A stretch of 64,000 nt of DNA. It comes from Acidobacteriota bacterium. Lineage in GTDB: Bacteria > Acidobacteriota > Terriglobia > Terriglobales > Acidobacteriaceae. Both the position numbers and the translations under genes were made by a program. Of this stretch, positions 61,508 to 64,000 are shown piece after piece. Under the pieces are notes generated by a model. That model did no database searches and was not told where the DNA came from. It saw nothing but the letters and a program-made list of their open reading frames with translations. The stretch lies in contig JAFDVQ010000014.1 in the NCBI GenBank assembly GCA_018268915.1, positions 186,001 through 250,000 of the forward strand. The letters are read 5' to 3'. Positions within the stretch are counted from its first letter, which is position 1. Every line of letters begins with the position of its first letter.

Positions 61508-62374
61508 GTGAGCCTTCGGCCCAGATCGGCAGTAGCAGCAACAGCGCCAGTGTCTCGCTGGTGGCTGGCGCTGCCCATTCTTTCCGCTGCTTCTGTAGCG
61601 TTGGTGCTGATCCCCACGCTCTGGCTCACCCCTGGACATTTTGCAGGGTCCAGAAAGACGGCTGCGGCTGAAAATGCGAGAACCAGAAGCTCGCCGCAAG
61701 CTTGGGGTGACCGATTCGAGGATGGTACGCCGGACTTCCTGCGCCTGAACGATCCAGCCGACCAGGCTGCCTTCCGTCGATGGTTCACCCTGATTGCCGA
61801 GTACCAAGCCGTTCGTCCGGCTGAAGATGTACCGGCTGAGATTATCGACTGTGCGAGTTTGTTGCGCTATTCCTATCGCGAGGCGTTGAAACGCCACGAC
61901 GACAGCTGGTTTGTTGATACCCGGATCGAAGTCCAGGCTCCTCCGGGTGAGATTCGCGCATGGACTTACCCTCGTACACCATTGGGCACGGGATTCTTCA
62001 GAACGAAGCCAGGTCCCTTCCTGCCATCCGATCTGGCCGACGGCACCTTCGCCGAGTTCGCAGACGCGCGGACCCTGGTAGAACGCAATGCCTATCTGAT
62101 CAGCCGCGATGTGCGGGCAGCTCTTCCCGGCGATCTGCTCTTCTATCGCCAATTCGGCCAGTCTTCACCGTGGCATTCGATGATTGTGTCGCGGATTGGA
62201 ACCGATGCGGCCGTCGTTTACGACACGGGACCTGACCACAGGCGGCCCGGCGAACTTCGCCGCGTTCGGATATCAGAACTTCTCGACCACCCCCAGCCGC
62301 AGTGGCGGCCGGTACCATCAAACCCCAACTTTCTTGGCGTGTATCGCTGGAACATCCTCCGAGGGACCCCATGA
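61508..62374 (+). CDS. DUF1175 protein, YfaT-like, NlpC/P60-type
   Basis: 288 residues from a GTG. An N-terminal hydrophobic helix (WWLALPILSAASVALVLIP) anchors it. The DUF1175 domain contains a probable catalytic cysteine in IIDCASLLRYSYREAL and histidine in PWHSMIVSR, the arrangement of NlpC/P60 amidases. In E. coli yfaT (DUF1175) lies beside the macroglobulin gene yfaS. Here it sits between two macroglobulin genes and overlaps the second by 4 bp, supporting a joint envelope role. Confidence 0.85.
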   Translation: MSLRPRSAVAATAPVSRWWLALPILSAASVALVLIPTLWLTPGHFAGSRKTAAAENARTRSSPQAWGDRFEDGTPDFLRLNDPADQAAFRRWFTLIAEYQAVRPAEDVPAEIIDCASLLRYSYREALKRHDDSWFVDTRIEVQAPPGEIRAWTYPRTPLGTGFFRTKPGPFLPSDLADGTFAEFADARTLVERNAYLISRDVRAALPGDLLFYRQFGQSSPWHSMIVSRIGTDAAVVYDTGPDHRRPGELRRVRISELLDHPQPQWRPVPSNPNFLGVYRWNILRGTP

Positions 62375-64000
62375 GGCTCCGTAAGCTGCTGATCCTCACT
62401 TCGCTTCTGCTCTTTGTCTCCGCTATCCCCGTCGCGGCGAAGGACGCACCGCGCTCCTTTTCGCTTTCCTCATCTCGGACTTTCTCGCCAGGCGAGAGCG
62501 TGAAGATACAACTCATTGCTCGCAATGTCCCTGAGCTCGAGTTCCGTGTCTACAAGGTGCGCGATGTCGAGAAGTTCTTTTCCGGGCTCAAAGACGTGCA
62601 CAGCTTCGGAACCTCCTCAAGTTCACCCAGCGAGAAGATCGACGAGAAGACATTGCTCGAGCGCCTGCACGATTTCAAAGCAGATCTCTGGTGGCGCGTG
62701 CGCCACTTCTTTCGGGGCCAATTCACCGATGTAGCACGGGATTCGTTTCGAGAGCGCCAGGCTAAACTCGGCAAACGCAGTCAGATCGTCGGAGCTGCTC
62801 AATTCGCACAGGTACCCCTTCTCAATCCAAGCCAGCTTGTAGCGCGCTGGAAGCTCCAGACCCCACCCAACCTGGTAAGCGAAGTTCAGCAACTGCCGAT
62901 CGACGGACTAGCGGCGGGAGTGTACCTGATCGAGGCGACTGACGGCACCTACAAGGCGTATACCGTCGCAATCATCACCAGCATGGCAGTCGTCGAAAGA
63001 TCAGACAGAGGACAGGCCAGCCTGTATGTAGCGGATCGCAAGACCGGCGCGCCAGTCGCGAAGGCAGAAGTTTCGCTTTGGGCCGGCCAGAAACTGCAGT
63101 CATCTGGACAAACCGGATTCGACGGCATGGCGGCACTCCGGATAAAAGAAGCCGGCGGCGAGCACGGTCCAACGCCGGAGAACATCTGGATCCTGGCAAA
63201 ATCCGGTGCAGACGCGGCGCTTGTCACACCATGGTCCTACGGCTTCAACGAAGAGAACGCGACGAATTCGAGAGCTTATGTGTACACCGACAGGCCGGTA
63301 TACCGGCCGGGCCACACCGTACACATCAAGGGAATTCTTCGCAAGGAGAAGGACGATACCCTGGTTCTTCCAGAAGAGAAGACGATCAAGCTCACCGTCA
63401 CCGGCCCCGACCAGAAAGTGGTACTCGACAAAGATCTAGCGGTATCCGCGCATGGAACCGTTACAGCCGACATTCAACTCGCTGGGGACGCCGCGCTTGG
63501 ATACTACTACGTCACCTTGAAGGGAATCATGGGTGCCGGCAGCTTCTATGTTGAGGATTACAAGAAGCCCGAATATCAGGTAACGGTAAAGCCCACAGTC
63601 TCCCGAATCCTTCAAGGCAATCAGATTCAGGCGACAATAGAGGCTCGCTACTTCTTCGGCGAGCCGGTCGCGAACGCAAAGGTTAAGTATGTCGTCCACA
63701 CGTCGCAGCATTACTGGTGGGATCAGGATGAATCAGACGATACGAGCGGGAGCGATTCAGGAGTAGACAACACCGAAGATGCGGAAGGCGGCTGGGGCCA
63801 GACCGAACAGCAGGAGCATGAAGGCGTGCTCGATGCTAATGGCCGGCTCGCCATCACACTTCCCGTCGCGATCGACAGCAAGCATGACGATCAGGATTAT
63901 CGGATAGAAGCTCGGGTGACCGATGCTGCGAATCGCGAGGTCGCCGGGCACGCCACCGTGCTTGCGACCTACGGATCCTTCCGAGTCAGCGTTCAACCGA
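62371..64000 (+). CDS. second alpha-2-macroglobulin-like protein, 3' end outside window
   Basis: About 543 residues are visible; the gene runs off the edge. The ATG overlaps the DUF1175 stop and follows GAGGGA. The signal peptide ends VAAKD. It has an early MG1-like strand (SLSSSRTFSPGESVKIQLIA) and the MG2 hallmark YVYTDRPVYRPGHTVHIKGI, then MG3-type VEDYKKPEYQVTV and an acidic Asp/Ser/Gly linker (ESDDTSGSDSGVDNTEDAEGG, landmark). It resembles YfaS and other MG2-family proteins. Whether it has a thioester cannot be seen. Confidence 0.9.
   Translation, partial: MRLRKLLILTSLLLFVSAIPVAAKDAPRSFSLSSSRTFSPGESVKIQLIARNVPELEFRVYKVRDVEKFFSGLKDVHSFGTSSSSPSEKIDEKTLLERLHDFKADLWWRVRHFFRGQFTDVARDSFRERQAKLGKRSQIVGAAQFAQVPLLNPSQLVARWKLQTPPNLVSEVQQLPIDGLAAGVYLIEATDGTYKAYTVAIITSMAVVERSDRGQASLYVADRKTGAPVAKAEVSLWAGQKLQSSGQTGFDGMAALRIKEAGGEHGPTPENIWILAKSGADAALVTPWSYGFNEENATNSRAYVYTDRPVYRPGHTVHIKGILRKEKDDTLVLPEEKTIKLTVTGPDQKVVLDKDLAVSAHGTVTADIQLAGDAALGYYYVTLKGIMGAGSFYVEDYKKPEYQVTVKPTVSRILQGNQIQATIEARYFFGEPVANAKVKYVVHTSQHYWWDQDESDDTSGSDSGVDNTEDAEGGWGQTEQQEHEGVLDANGRLAITLPVAIDSKHDDQDYRIEARVTDAANREVAGHATVLATYGSFRVSVQP

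Overview
The window reads as a chromosomal segment of an Acidobacteriota member, most likely class Terriglobia (subdivision 1). This is inferred from an Oar-like TonB receptor with a carboxypeptidase-like N-terminal domain, soil-type carbohydrate and tannin enzymes, moderately high GC, and many extracytoplasmic sigma factors. No rRNA or other strict marker is present, so the placement is an inference. There is no CRISPR array, no intact transposase and no intact integrase.

Layout. 1-3.0 kb holds the start of a TonB-dependent receptor cut by the window edge. 3.4-5.3 kb holds a pair of exported c-type cytochromes; one looks like a fused outer-membrane cytochrome-porin of the Cyc2 type. 5.6-12 kb is a copper-flavoured block: a Cys-rich secreted peptide, a frameshifted methyltransferase, a Met-rich lipoprotein, a P1B copper ATPase and a CorE-like sigma factor with a cysteine-rich tail. 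12-22.3 kb is a metal-resistance island in two modules: a mer operon without merA, then a TolC/adaptor/RND efflux operon with regulators. Degenerate tRNA-derived direct repeats lie at both edges and between the modules, a tRNA-Asp sits in the middle and a tRNA-Asn 3' half sits at the right edge, so this looks like successive tRNA-targeted integrations.

22.4-30.3 kb is a plant-matter degradation block: GH95 glycosidase, tannase/feruloyl esterase, CE1-like esterase, then a two-gene Gfo/Idh plus sugar epimerase/isomerase operon. 30.5-34.6 kb encodes a membrane-bound [NiFe]-hydrogenase (small, large, cytochrome b, maturation protease). Its small subunit carries the six-cysteine proximal cluster of oxygen-tolerant enzymes, and CRP/FNR-like palindromes lie upstream. 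34.8-43 kb holds an SDR, a PilZ protein, tRNA-Arg, a GntR/slipin pair with an operator at the start codon, and an ECF42 sigma factor with two DGPF/YCII proteins.

43-53.6 kb is mainly housekeeping: TlpA-like thioredoxin, a glycosyltransferase, folE with two tandem PTPS paralogues, truB, an amidohydrolase, and the conserved divergent tesA / ybbA-ybbP arrangement. 53.8-55.1 kb has tRNA-Gln, short direct repeats and a broken SpoU methyltransferase. 55.3-64 kb is a bacterial alpha-2-macroglobulin locus: a 1990-residue thioester protein with a strange central insert, a DUF1175 protein, and a second macroglobulin-like protein running off the edge.
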